A stretch of 39,619 nt of DNA from the NCBI GenBank assembly GCA_012512265.1, contig JAAZEM010000141.1, positions 1 to 39,619 on the forward strand, written 5' to 3'. Every line of letters starts with the position of its first letter. Within the stretch, counting starts at the first letter, position 1. This document shows, piece after piece, positions 9,394-17,846 of this stretch. This DNA is from Armatimonadota bacterium (lineage in GTDB: Bacteria; Armatimonadota; JAAZEB01). Under the pieces are notes generated by a model. The model had not been told where the DNA came from, did no database searches, and saw nothing but the letters and a program-made list of their open reading frames with translations. A program made the translations under genes and the position numbers.

Positions 9394-10137
9394 TCACGTG
9401 ATGGTGCGCACGACGCGCACGCCGTTGAGCGCCATGTGGTAGAGCGCGATGAGGTGGAGCAGGTCGCCATCATGGGGTATCGCGCCAATTGCCTGCGCGC
9501 GCTCCACGCTGAAGTCGTAGGTTTGCACGCAGTCCTCGGGAACGAGCACCTCGTACTCCAGCATGAGGGCGTTGGCACGCATCTTCAGGTACATCGCGGT
9601 TTGGTACACGCAGATATCGGTGCAGTCGCCAACGACGATATGCCGGGTGACCTCCGGATGAGCGGCCATCCAGGACTCCAGCTCGGTGCCGATGGAGGGG
9701 CTGATCGAGCGTTTTGGGATCCTGAGGAATTGGTTGGAGAAAGGCAGCGCCTCCAACTCCGGCACCGTCTTCGCCTCGGGAGTGCCGACGACGCAGTGCG
9801 GGCCGAACGCCTCAAACTCGGGCGAGCCCTCCGGGTGCGCATCCTGGATCAGCAGGAAGTGCTTCACGCCCGCGGCATGTGCGCGGCAGAGAAGATCCAC
9901 AATCGGGAAGACAATGGCGGCGATCCGCGGGCTGGCCAGGCGGCCCGTGTCGCAGAAACCGACGGTCAGGTCCACGACATGGAGTGCCACCCCGCCGGGC
10001 CCGCCTGCCTCGCGCACCACCTGAGCAAGTGGCAGAACCGCCAGGTCAGCCTCCCACTCCGCCACGTAGCGCAGAAAAGACTCGGATGTCCGCAGTAGAT
10101 CCGAGACCCTCTCCTCTTCCCCGGTGACCATCTTCAT
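9394..10137 (-). CDS. Isochorismatase-superfamily cysteine hydrolase, nicotinamidase-like
   Basis: A 247-residue cysteine hydrolase. The catalytic triad of the superfamily is visible: D56 (VVDLTVGF), K142 (IPKRSIS) and C176 (GDCTDICVY). The stretch DAHPEGSPEF followed by FGPHCVVGTPEA resembles the metal-site and substrate region of nicotinamidases (DWHP and WPxHCVxGT), so deamidation of nicotinamide in NAD salvage is the best guess; other amide substrates are possible. The ATG at 10137 follows a strong AGGGGAGG Shine-Dalgarno. It lies 57 bases downstream of the glutamine amidotransferase gene and may share its transcript. The N-terminal extension of about 50 residues is longer than in classic nicotinamidases. 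Confidence 0.8.
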   Translation of the reverse strand: MKMVTGEEERVSDLLRTSESFLRYVAEWEADLAVLPLAQVVREAGGPGGVALHVVDLTVGFCDTGRLASPRIAAIVFPIVDLLCRAHAAGVKHFLLIQDAHPEGSPEFEAFGPHCVVGTPEAKTVPELEALPFSNQFLRIPKRSISPSIGTELESWMAAHPEVTRHIVVGDCTDICVYQTAMYLKMRANALMLEYEVLVPEDCVQTYDFSVERAQAIGAIPHDGDLLHLIALYHMALNGVRVVRTIT

Positions 10138-10194
10138 TGTCGCAACCTCCCCTCGTGGCAAGAGCAGACGGCTTCACGGGCGCCGGCAACAACC

Positions 10195-11220
10195 TCACGC
10201 AATCCAGCGCACGCGCGTCCGCGGCACCTGGCCCTCGCCGAACATGCCGGGAACGAGATCCGTTTCCAGGCGCACCCGCCCCTCGGCGACAAGCGCGGCG
10301 ACCGTCTCGTAGACGAGCATCGCGTCCTGCCCCAGCGCGCCGTCCGGCCAGATTGGCTTCGTGCGCCCGCACAGGGCGCCTATCCCAAGGAGCCCCTCTT
10401 CGCGCAGCGCGTTCACGACCGTCTGCTCCACGGCGAGCGGAGAGGGCATCGGGGCAACCGGCACGCGCGCAGAAGTGAAGTGGCGGATCTCGACGCTCTC
10501 GCGCGAGACCGTCGCGGCGGCGTTCACGGCCATCGGCATGCGCCAGGAGACCGGCTCCGGGAAGGCCAGGCTCGTCGTGGCGAGATACGTCTCTCCTCCC
10601 TCGCGACCGATAACGAGGGGCTGATTGATGCGCATCGCCACCACGTGATCCGGCTCGTTGACATGGAGGCACATCCCGACGATCTCGCCGGGCCAGCCCT
10701 GATACGCCTCGGCCGCGGCCGCCACCAGGCTCCCGCTCTTCCGGTAGGCATCCTCGATCAGGTGGCACATCACGTCGCTCATGTGGACGGCGCCCACCTC
10801 GGGAACCATAGGGTAGTTGCCGACCGGCTCCTGGCAGATGCTGCGGAACTTATGCCCCGCTGCCGCGAGCTGCCGGCCGGCCTCGGCCAGATTGGTGGTC
10901 TCCGAGAAGAAGCCCCGGGCACCGTTGGCAATGTAGGCGAGCTGGCCCGTGCAGTCGACGAAGGGGTGGGCCCATTCGCGATCGCCACCGCTCGGGGTGC
11001 GGCTATGGGCGATCCCTATCGTGCCCGGCAGTTTCTCGGCGTCGGTCTGCCGGCGCAGCGCAGCGACATCTCCAACCACCTTCTCGGTATAGAGCCGGCC
11101 TTCATGGATCGTGGCGATGCCGGTGTAGAAGCCGCCTCCCAGGCCCTCTTCTCGCTCCAGCATCTCCAGAAGCAGCGGCGCCGCCTGCCGCTCTCCGATG
11201 TACCCTGCCACAACACACAT
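10195..11220 (-). CDS. Stand-alone class II glutamine amidotransferase (Ntn hydrolase)
   Basis: A 341-residue protein starting MCVVAGYIG, so the mature N terminus would be Cys2, the nucleophile of class II amidotransferases such as GlmS and PurF. HSRTPSGG and IANGA correspond to the conserved glutamine-binding TRWATHG and HNG motifs of GlmS. There is no sugar-isomerase (SIS) domain. The C-terminal third (for example ALREEGLLGIGALCGRTKP) is unlike GlmS and may be a small helix-turn-helix-type domain. The start at 11220 is fixed by the Cys2 requirement and by GGAGG five bases upstream. It probably releases ammonia from glutamine for an acceptor or partner not identifiable here. Confidence 0.75.
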   Translation of the reverse strand: MCVVAGYIGERQAAPLLLEMLEREEGLGGGFYTGIATIHEGRLYTEKVVGDVAALRRQTDAEKLPGTIGIAHSRTPSGGDREWAHPFVDCTGQLAYIANGARGFFSETTNLAEAGRQLAAAGHKFRSICQEPVGNYPMVPEVGAVHMSDVMCHLIEDAYRKSGSLVAAAAEAYQGWPGEIVGMCLHVNEPDHVVAMRINQPLVIGREGGETYLATTSLAFPEPVSWRMPMAVNAAATVSRESVEIRHFTSARVPVAPMPSPLAVEQTVVNALREEGLLGIGALCGRTKPIWPDGALGQDAMLVYETVAALVAEGRVRLETDLVPGMFGEGQVPRTRVRWIA

Positions 11221-11747
11221 GGGAACCTCCACCGTCTTGAATGTTGCGCCGCAGGTGGCAACACCCGAAGCGCGATCCGCCAAACCTGATACTCCCTGGC
11301 GCGTGCTCTCCGACTGCTCTGCGATAGCGTCCGGCAGATACGACACCGCAAGGCCCTGCCTGGCGCTCTCGCCCAGATCCCGGCGCGTGCAACCCGTGCC
11401 CTCTGAGGAGCGCAGGCTTCTTCACCCTGGTTGATTGGGAGTTCACCGCGGAACGCCGCGCTCCTTTCCGAGCACAAGCCAGGTGCTGGAAGCCGTTGCC
11501 ATCCGCCGGGATCGGGGGGTGGAGACCGGCCAGTCGCCCGCGCCTTCCCTCCGGTAGTTCTGCCACTGCGAAGGGGATCTCCCGCCCGGCGAGGCAGGCG
11601 CATTGTGGCCGGGCGGATCCGTGAGCATGTCCGGCAGCGTGACGATTCTCGCAGGAGTGTGCCTGCTGACCAGAGAAAGGGGAGAACGCCAGCCACGGGA
11701 GACAGCGGCGCTTGCCTCGCCCGATGGGGTGGCCGAAGAGCTATCAC
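11221..11747. other. Divergent intergenic region without a recognisable gene
   Basis: About 530 bases separate the divergent starts of the amidotransferase (minus) and DNA methyltransferase (plus) genes. The reading frames present are short, arginine- and proline-rich and unlike any family I know. I found no convincing promoter hexamers, tRNA or riboswitch. Both promoters presumably lie here. Confidence 0.5.
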
Positions 11748-13259
11748 ATGAGCGAGAAGTACTTCCAGCACCGCTATCTGGCCCATAAGTACTGGGGCAG
11801 GCGCCCGTGGTATGCCATGCGCGCGCTGATTGAGGCACACACGGCCCCGGGAGAGACGGTTCTCGACTCGTTTTGCGGCAGCGGCACCACCCTGGTCGAG
11901 GCACTCGCGACGGGGCGGCGCGCGATAGGGGTCGATCTCAACCCCATGGCGGCGTTTATCTGCCGCGTCACGATCACGCCTGCCGATACCGACGCGCTTC
12001 GCCAGGCGTTCGAGCACCTGCGAGCCGCGGTCGCGGATGAGATCAACGCCCTCTATGCCGGCGACGGCGAGGGGATCCGGCCCGCGCACTGGTACCCGAC
12101 CACCGAGCTGCCCGTCTCCGCTTTCGGCATCATGGCCAAGGATGCCGGCATGACCGTGGCCGACCTCTTCACCCCGCGCAACCTGACGGCCGCGGCGCTG
12201 CTGTGGCATGGCATCCAGACGATCCCCTGCGACCCGGTCACGCGCGATCTCCTCCGCTTCTCCTTCACCGCGGCAGTCGCGCAGTTCACCAAGATGATCC
12301 GTACCAAGAAGAACGGCACCGGATGGTGGGTCAACGCCTATCGCATCCCGCGCACCTATCGCGAGAACAACGTGTGGCGCTCCTTCGAGAACAAATTGTG
12401 GGCAGTGGTGCGCATGAAGGAGGAGACGAACGCGCTTCTGGGCCCCGTGAGCCTCTCCATGGGAGACCCGCCCGAACCAAACGCCGCTTGCAGGCTTCGT
12501 ATCGGCTCGGCCACCGATCTCTCTTTCCTCCCTGAAGAGAGCGTCGATTACGTCTTCATCGACCCGCCGTGGGCGATCAAGTACTTCGATCTCAGCGTCC
12601 TGTGGTGCTCGTGGATGGGCTTCGAACTCCCTTTCGATCAGGAGATCTTCCCCTGGCAACAGCGTTTCCGGAGGGATATGACCCAGGCGCTCGCGGAGCT
12701 TGCGCGCGTGTTGCGACCAGGAAAGGTGCTCACGCTCAACTTCGCCACGCGCTATGCGAGCGTGCTCAACGAGTGGCGCGAGGCGATCGAGGCGACCGGC
12801 CTGGAGTGGCTCGGCGTTACCCCGCTGCAGCAGGACCAGCTCTCGTTCGTGCAGCGGCAGCACGACACCACGCTTAAGGGGAACTACCTCCTCACCCTGC
12901 GCAAGCACGGCTCGCCGGGCGCGCGCGCCACGCCGGCCGAGGCTACTCCCGTCACCGAGCACGAGATCGCCTCGATGATCCACGCCCTTCTAGAGGAGCG
13001 GGGGCCGATGACCTACGACCAGCTCTTCCAGGCGCTCTATCCGGCGCTCGCGCGCCGGCCGCTGGCGTGCGATCTCTATACGGTGCTGGCCACGCGCTTC
13101 GGCTACAGCATCACCGAGGGGCGGCCGTATGAGGAGGGGGTGTGGCACCTCGGCGAGGGGAATGCCGCCCCACCTGAGGCCAGCAACCACCGGGTGGCAC
13201 CGCGCATGCGCGGCCCGCGGCGAGAGGCGCAACTGACGCTCCCCTTCAACGGGGGCTGA
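11748..13259 (+). CDS. Orphan DNA methyltransferase (DPPW type) with C-terminal helix-turn-helix
   Basis: A 503-residue SAM-dependent DNA amino-methyltransferase. Motif I is LDSFCGSGTTLVEAL near residue 40, and the catalytic motif IV is IDPPW about 245 residues later. Motif I before motif IV, with an early KYWGRRPW segment, fits the N6-adenine/N4-cytosine methylases of this order. The long insert between the motifs probably holds the target-recognition region. After residue 410 a separate segment (EIASMIHALLEERGPMTYDQLFQ) looks like a winged-helix domain. The ATG at 11748 has GAAGAG upstream; in-frame TTG (11712) and ATG (11724) are alternatives. No restriction endonuclease gene lies next to it. 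Its recognition site is unknown. Confidence 0.85.
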   Translation: MSEKYFQHRYLAHKYWGRRPWYAMRALIEAHTAPGETVLDSFCGSGTTLVEALATGRRAIGVDLNPMAAFICRVTITPADTDALRQAFEHLRAAVADEINALYAGDGEGIRPAHWYPTTELPVSAFGIMAKDAGMTVADLFTPRNLTAAALLWHGIQTIPCDPVTRDLLRFSFTAAVAQFTKMIRTKKNGTGWWVNAYRIPRTYRENNVWRSFENKLWAVVRMKEETNALLGPVSLSMGDPPEPNAACRLRIGSATDLSFLPEESVDYVFIDPPWAIKYFDLSVLWCSWMGFELPFDQEIFPWQQRFRRDMTQALAELARVLRPGKVLTLNFATRYASVLNEWREAIEATGLEWLGVTPLQQDQLSFVQRQHDTTLKGNYLLTLRKHGSPGARATPAEATPVTEHEIASMIHALLEERGPMTYDQLFQALYPALARRPLACDLYTVLATRFGYSITEGRPYEEGVWHLGEGNAAPPEASNHRVAPRMRGPRREAQLTLPFNGG

Positions 13260-13506
13260 GACCACACTTCGGGAAGGAGATGCGCCGCCACGAGCAGAAT
13301 CTGACCCTGTCCTGCTCGACCGGAGGCCTGTGCTGGCCCCTCACTCCCCTTCCCTGAACGCCTATCCGAGAAACTTCTGGATAGATGAGGTTGTCCACAT
13401 GGAAGAGGCGATGGAATTGGCTGTGAGGAGCAGCCCGCCGGCGCGCGGGATAGGCTCACGCTGGCGGCGGCGCCTCCATCGGGCAACCGGAGAACAGGAA
13501 TAAGGG
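13260..13506. other. Spacer between methyltransferase and GT9 gene
   Basis: A 247-base spacer. It contains two very short reading frames with start codons (25 and 34 codons) but nothing that resembles a known peptide. No promoter or hairpin that I would defend. Confidence 0.4.
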
Positions 13507-14520
13507 ATGTCGGGCACACGGGCGACACCACGCATCATCGTCTTCAATATGAATTTCATCGGTGATGTCCTCTTTACCACGCCGGCGCTCGCGGCGCTGC
13601 GGAAGGGGTATCCAGAAGCCGAGGTGACGGTGGTCGTCGGCCGCCGGGCAAAGGACGTGCTCGTCGCCAACCCGGATGTGGACCATCTCGTGGAGTTCCC
13701 GCGCACCCTCTCCGAGCGGTGGCAGCTCCTGCGCCGGTTCTTCCGCCGCTTCGACCTCTCGCTCTCGCTCTCCTCGCGCAACGTGGAGCGAGCCGCCTGG
13801 GGAATGGCGCTCGGATGTCGCCAGCGGTGGGGTTTCAACCGTCCGGAAACGCGCCTCTTCCTGACCGGGCGAATCGAGGAGCGGCGAGACCGGCATTGGG
13901 CGGAAGATTATCTGGAGCTCGCGTGCCTGGCGGGCGGCAAGAGAAACGGCGACCTGCCGCGCTTCTACCTGACGCCCGAGGAGAAGGCGTGGGCCGAGGA
14001 GCTTCCGGCACGCTGGGGCTTGCGCCCTGGGCACCTGTGGATTGGTGTTCACGTGGGCGCATCCTACCCGGAGAAGGCGTGGCGCCCGGAGCGTTTCCTC
14101 GAACTGGCGCGGCTGGCGGATGAGGCGAGTGGAGCCCAGGTGATCGCCTTCGGGGGCCCTGGCGAGGAAGCGGCCACCGGCGACTGGCTGGCCACCCAGG
14201 CGCCAAACGCGGTCAACCTGGCCGGGAAGCTCTCGCTGCGCGATTTCGCCGCCGCGGTGTCGCGGTGTACCGCGTTCGTTGGAGGCGACAGCGGCCCCAC
14301 GCACATCGCCGCCGCCCTGGGCGTGCCAACCGTGGGCCTCTACGGCTTCACCGATCCGACGCGCATGGGCCCGCTTGGAGAGCGCGTGGAGGTGCTCCTC
14401 GGGCTGGAGCGCCACTGGGACCCGAACGCCCAGCGCCTGCAGGAGTCGCCCTACCAATGGCTGGATCCGATCTCGCCCGAGGAGGTGTGGAAGGCGATAG
14501 GCCGCCTAACCGCCCGCTGA
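13507..14520 (+). CDS. GT9 family glycosyltransferase, heptosyltransferase-like
   Basis: A 337-residue protein of the ADP-heptose:LPS heptosyltransferase family (GT9, GT-B fold). It starts with RIIVFNMNFIGDVLFTTPAL, the acceptor-side N-terminal signature. The C-terminal nucleotide-sugar domain has GVHVGASYPEKAWRPERF, FVGGDSGPTHIAAALGVPTV and YGFTDPTRMGP, all classic for the family. The enzyme transfers a heptose or related sugar to a lipid-linked core at the inner face of the membrane, which suggests a Gram-negative type envelope or another glycolipid. AGGAA lies seven bases upstream of the ATG. A GT4 glycosyltransferase follows 130 bases later on the same strand, and the two probably act in the same glycan pathway. 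Confidence 0.9.
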   Translation: MSGTRATPRIIVFNMNFIGDVLFTTPALAALRKGYPEAEVTVVVGRRAKDVLVANPDVDHLVEFPRTLSERWQLLRRFFRRFDLSLSLSSRNVERAAWGMALGCRQRWGFNRPETRLFLTGRIEERRDRHWAEDYLELACLAGGKRNGDLPRFYLTPEEKAWAEELPARWGLRPGHLWIGVHVGASYPEKAWRPERFLELARLADEASGAQVIAFGGPGEEAATGDWLATQAPNAVNLAGKLSLRDFAAAVSRCTAFVGGDSGPTHIAAALGVPTVGLYGFTDPTRMGPLGERVEVLLGLERHWDPNAQRLQESPYQWLDPISPEEVWKAIGRLTAR

Positions 14521-14650
14521 AGAACGCCACTCGCGCGTCCAGCGCGGGAGGAAGCGGGGAGGCGCCATGTCGCCCTCGGGTGCCAGCCCGGGCTGTCGCG
14601 GAGCGAACTGGAGAACGAAAGGAGAGGCGGTTTCGACCGCCGGAGAGCCT

Positions 14651-15778
14651 ATGAAGGTGCTGCATGTCCACCCGAAAATCGGCATTGGCGGCGTGGAGAC
14701 TTACCTATGCCGGCTGATTGGGGAGCAGGTCCGCCTGGGGCATACGGTGGGCCTGTTGACAGCGGGAGGCGTTTTTGAGGAACGGGTGACCGCCGCCGGG
14801 GGCCGCCTCTTCCTGATTCCCCCCCGCAAGGAGCACCTGGAGTCCGCTCTGGAAGCGATCGCCCCGCATCACTTCGATCTGATTCACGCCCACAACTACC
14901 GCGCGGCGCGTTTTGCCAGGGCGCTCGCCGCCCGCGCCGGCGCCCGCTACCTGATGAGCGTTCACGGGCCACGCTGGTTCTGGCACCGCCTTCTCTTCCG
15001 AGGCTGGAGTGACTCGGTGATCGCGATGAGCGAGGGCGACCGCGACAACATCACGTCGCTCGGCGGGATTTCGCGCCGCCGCGTTCACCTCAGCTTCTAC
15101 GGAATTGATACCGACCGGTTTCGGCCGGGGATCGAGACCCACTCGCTCCGCGCCGAGCTGGGGCTTCCCGAGGATGCCCTTCCGCTCGTCTATATCAGCC
15201 GGTTTGCGCATCAGAAGGCAGGCGTGGCGCTCGAGCTCCTGCGCGCAATGCCACGGATCTGCGCCGCCGAGCCCCGGGCCATCCTACTCCTCGTGGGAGA
15301 AGGTCCGATGGAGGATCAACTCCGCGCGGGGGTAGAACAGGTCAACCGCCAGGTGGGACGGCGGGCAGCTATACTTGTCGGCCCGCGTCGCGACATCGAG
15401 CGCGTCATGAACCTCGGGACCCTCGTGATCGCGGCGGCCAACACCGCGCTGGAGGCAATCGCGTGCGGTGCGCCTACCCTGGCTGCCGGGCGCACCGGCT
15501 ACTTCGGCCAGGTGACCGTGGACAACCTCGAGGCGGCGCGCGCCGTCTGCTTCGCGGACCACGGCCGGCTCGCCCATCGCGCGACGGAACCCCATCTCGC
15601 ACGCGGCATCCTCGAGATTCTATCCAACCGGATCGCCGCCCAGGCCGCCGCGGCCGAGCTATCCGCCCTGGTGGCAGACCGCTACAACGTGGCGCGCATG
15701 GCGGAAGATATCGAGGGCGTGTACCAGCGTCTCCTGAATAGCCGGGGCACTCCCTCCCAGGCAGCGAGCATCGTTTGA
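14651..15778 (+). CDS. GT4 family glycosyltransferase
   Basis: A 375-residue GT-B glycosyltransferase of the GT4 type. The N terminus MKVLHVHPKIGIGGVETYLCRL carries the GGVE acceptor-loop motif. The mid-region has FDLIHAHNYRAARFA and FYGIDTDRFRP (the usual N-G-x-D-x-x-x-F motif with Y for N). The donor domain has LVYISRFAHQKAG, LLVGEGPMEDQL and ALEAIACGAPTLAAG. In this last stretch the usual catalytic E-x7-E reads as a variant, with TALEAIACGAP aligned over the EALACGxPV region. The sugar and acceptor are unknown. I chose the ATG at 14651, which has GGAGAG just upstream; the 28 codons before it are arginine- and glycine-rich and unrelated to the family. Next to the GT9 gene. Confidence 0.88.
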   Translation: MKVLHVHPKIGIGGVETYLCRLIGEQVRLGHTVGLLTAGGVFEERVTAAGGRLFLIPPRKEHLESALEAIAPHHFDLIHAHNYRAARFARALAARAGARYLMSVHGPRWFWHRLLFRGWSDSVIAMSEGDRDNITSLGGISRRRVHLSFYGIDTDRFRPGIETHSLRAELGLPEDALPLVYISRFAHQKAGVALELLRAMPRICAAEPRAILLLVGEGPMEDQLRAGVEQVNRQVGRRAAILVGPRRDIERVMNLGTLVIAAANTALEAIACGAPTLAAGRTGYFGQVTVDNLEAARAVCFADHGRLAHRATEPHLARGILEILSNRIAAQAAAAELSALVADRYNVARMAEDIEGVYQRLLNSRGTPSQAASIV

Positions 15779-15785
15779 ACAGGAG

Positions 15786-16667
15786 CTAGCGAGCTGGCGC
15801 CCGAAGCGGCCAGGGAACGCCGAGATCGCCCCGAGGATACGCCGGGGGCAATGCTTCGGGCGCCCTCGGACCGCTGTTCCGAAACTCCGGGCTGTTCAGG
15901 TACTCCTCCAGGCTGCGGATCCGCTCCGGCCAGGTGGGATGCGTCTCGCTGTTGGAGGCATCGAGCTCCGGCTGCTCCGAAAGCCGGATCAGGAGCCGAA
16001 CCACGGCGCGCGGGTCGATACCAACGGCGCGCAGGTAACGCGCCGCGGCGCGGTCGGCCTCCTTCTCGCGCTCGTGAACCACGTTGACGGAGGCGCGCTT
16101 CGGAGCCTCAAGCCGCGGGGGCAGAGAATTCGGGGGCTCTGGCACTCCCGAGCCTGTGGCCCGCGGGTACTCCGAATTCTCTCCCTCGGATCGGGGCATC
16201 CGGGCGTTCGTGTACTCGCGCAGCATCTCGGTCATGTGCCCCAAAGCGATATGCGCCACCTCGTGCCCTAGCGCCGCCGAGAGGAGATCCTCCTCGCTCA
16301 GGATGCGCAACAGTCCCTGCGTCACGAAGATGAACCCCCCGGGGAGGGCGACGCCGTTCGGCTCGTCTGAGTTGAGGACGCGGATGACGATGGGCGTCCG
16401 ACTGCCACATACCCGGAGCAGGGGCGCGGCAGCGCGTCGAACACGCGCGTTGAGCTTCTCATCGCGGCACAGCCCATAGCGCTGCTCCAGCTCCCGCGCC
16501 GCAGAGCGGCCGACCTCTACCTCATGCGGCGATGCTCCGCCGTCCAGCGCGGCCCGTGCTGGCTGCCTGGCCTGGGGCACTGCTGGCCCCGGCGTCCCAG
16601 GCGTGCCCATCCCGGCCCACGACAGGACCACCACCCACACCCACGCATATCGGGAACGTAGTCGCAT
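15786..16667 (-). CDS. Secreted M48-family metalloprotease
   Basis: A 293-residue zinc protease of family M48 in the non-membrane (YfgC/LoiP-like) subgroup. The N terminus is basic then hydrophobic (RYAWVWVVVLSWAGMG), a probable signal peptide. The zinc motif HEVAH is at residues 135-139, and the third ligand lies in EKEADRAA near residue 203. VALPGGFIFVTQGLL upstream of the motif is typical of the family. It probably degrades misfolded envelope proteins. A loop of about 30 residues rich in Pro, Ser and Gly (about 158-188) lies between the zinc-binding segments and is encoded across an 11-base inverted repeat. The GGGAGGAG ribosome-binding site sits directly after a 7-bp hairpin (16679-16695). 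Its stop is seven bases from the end of the convergent GT4 gene. Confidence 0.88.
   Translation of the reverse strand: MRLRSRYAWVWVVVLSWAGMGTPGTPGPAVPQARQPARAALDGGASPHEVEVGRSAARELEQRYGLCRDEKLNARVRRAAAPLLRVCGSRTPIVIRVLNSDEPNGVALPGGFIFVTQGLLRILSEEDLLSAALGHEVAHIALGHMTEMLREYTNARMPRSEGENSEYPRATGSGVPEPPNSLPPRLEAPKRASVNVVHEREKEADRAAARYLRAVGIDPRAVVRLLIRLSEQPELDASNSETHPTWPERIRSLEEYLNSPEFRNSGPRAPEALPPAYPRGDLGVPWPLRAPAR
16123..16182. repeat. Perfect 11-bp inverted repeat inside the M48 protease gene
   Basis: AGAGAATTCGG (16123-16133) and CCGAATTCTCT (16172-16182) are exact reverse complements, 38 bases apart, inside the protease reading frame. They encode the low-complexity loop between the zinc motifs, so the frame is kept. 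This may be a remnant of a small palindromic element inserted in frame. Confidence 0.6.
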
Positions 16668-16750
16668 CCTGGCTCCTCCCTTGCCGCTGGCAAGGAAGGG
16701 GCAGAGAACGTGCCAGAGTCAAAAGAGCATCCGGCTGCAGGCCGCCCGCC

Positions 16751-16790
16751 GGCATCGATACCACGGATGAACGGACAAGGATGGGCAGGG
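16751..16790. repeat. Dispersed intergenic repeat, copy 1
   Basis: GGCATCGATACCACGGATGA (16751-16770) matches 26103-26122 at 19 of 20 bases, with weaker similarity for about 20 bases further. Both copies lie in divergent intergenic regions and contain the ACCACGGATGA core. Confidence 0.55.
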
Positions 16791-16887
16791 CGCGTACGCC
16801 CGGGGCACGTGGGCTACACCCGCGCGTGGTATACATCTTCATGCCCGGGGCCTCGGAGGAACCACTGCCTCCTGCATGAAAAACCGC

Positions 16888-16916
16888 TTGACAGGGGCCC
16901 GGCGCTTCTATATAAT
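16888..16916 (+). promoter_or_regulatory. Perfect-consensus sigma70 promoter of the IclR gene
   Basis: TTGACA at 16888-16893 and TATAAT at 16911-16916 with a spacer of exactly 17 bases, so both hexamers match the consensus fully. Transcription should start near 16923, about 25 bases before the ATG at 16949. Such a strong promoter for a regulator suggests that a repressor, possibly the IclR protein itself, normally holds it back. Confidence 0.88.
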
Positions 16917-16948
16917 GGAACAGCATTCAACTATCTGGAAGCAGAGAG

Positions 16949-17707
16949 ATGGCAGCCACCGTACCGATCCAATCGATCAAGCGCGCGCTCGACGTTCTCG
17001 ATGCCCTGATGGAGCAAGGGCTGGGAGGTGAAGGAGTCTCTTTGCAGGCGATTGCCGGGCGCCTGGGAGTGCCTCCGTCCACCGCACACAACATCCTGAA
17101 GACGATGGTCATGTGCGGCTACGTGGCGCGCGACGATCAGCACCTCTACCGCCTGGGCCCACGGTGCCGCGACCTGGCGCGCGGGAGCACTCTCTCCGCG
17201 AAGTTCATGGCGGCGGCCCAGGGCACGATTCACTCGCTCGCAGAGCGCACGGGGGAGTCGGTGGTCTTCGCCACGCTGGTGCATGGCCGGCGCTACCCGC
17301 TGCTCCGCGCGGACGGGCATGCTGTCGTCCGGGTCAGCCCCACCTATGAGGAGCTGAGCGCATTTTTCCGGATGGTGACCGGGCGCGTATTGGCAGCCTA
17401 CGCGACACCCGAGGAGCTGGGCGAGCTGTTGGCGGTGCATGGCCTGCCGGGAGAGAGCTGGAACGGGATCGAGACAGAGGAGGCGCTGGGGGCGGCGCTC
17501 GCCGAGGTCCGCCGCGCGGGCATGGCGGAGGAGGAGTGCGGGCGCACGCAGGTCTATTCCCTCGCGGTACCGGTGCTCGACGCGCGCGAGCAGCTCCTCG
17601 GGGCGCTGGGGATCCACCTTCCTGCATCCCGGGCAACCCCCGAACACCGGGAGAAGATCCGGCGCGAGATCGCCGCGGCAGCAAAGCGGCTGGGACAGCA
17701 GGCATGA
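16949..17707 (+). CDS. IclR-family transcriptional regulator
   Basis: A 252-residue regulator with the IclR two-domain layout. The N-terminal winged helix-turn-helix is seen in SIKRALDVLDAL and LQAIAGRLGVPPSTAHNILKTM (about 10-60). A C-terminal effector domain follows (about 80-248), with GRVLAAYATPEEL and YSLAVPVLD stretches typical of the family. IclR proteins bind small organic acids or aromatic compounds and regulate catabolic genes, often including their own. It has a perfect sigma70 promoter and a GGAAG-type ribosome-binding site. The triplicated Fe-S protein starts 140 bases downstream on the same strand and is its most obvious target. The ligand is unknown. Confidence 0.9.
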   Translation: MAATVPIQSIKRALDVLDALMEQGLGGEGVSLQAIAGRLGVPPSTAHNILKTMVMCGYVARDDQHLYRLGPRCRDLARGSTLSAKFMAAAQGTIHSLAERTGESVVFATLVHGRRYPLLRADGHAVVRVSPTYEELSAFFRMVTGRVLAAYATPEELGELLAVHGLPGESWNGIETEEALGAALAEVRRAGMAEEECGRTQVYSLAVPVLDAREQLLGALGIHLPASRATPEHREKIRREIAAAAKRLGQQA

Positions 17708-17846
17708 CAGTACAGGGAGGAAACTGAGCTTATCATCGCTAGCCTCGAATGCAAAACGGAGACGGGCGCGGGCGAGTGATCGGCGCCGAAAGGCACGTCC
17801 CGGCTTGCCCCGCGGCCCCGCATGGCACTCCAGAAGGAGAAGCGAG

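Noticed and set aside
8527..10098. 523-codon plus-strand open frame
   Set aside because: It runs antisense across the metallo-beta-lactamase and nicotinamidase-like genes, both of which have clear motifs.
112..10137. A functional NAD loop between DarT and the nicotinamidase-like protein
   Set aside because: Tempting because DarT releases nicotinamide, but the genes are separated by several unrelated genes and an independent promoter.
13399..13503. 34-codon frame just before the GT9 gene
   Set aside because: It has a start codon but only a weak upstream purine stretch and no known similarity; too short to support.
17439..17846. Upstream extension of the triplicated Fe-S protein
   Set aside because: It overlaps the IclR gene out of frame; a strong ribosome-binding site precedes the ATG at 17847, where the family sequence begins.
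17708..17846. Cobalamin riboswitch ahead of the Fe-S protein
   Set aside because: The 139-base spacer has no B12-box-like sequence and is too short for a full cobalamin aptamer.
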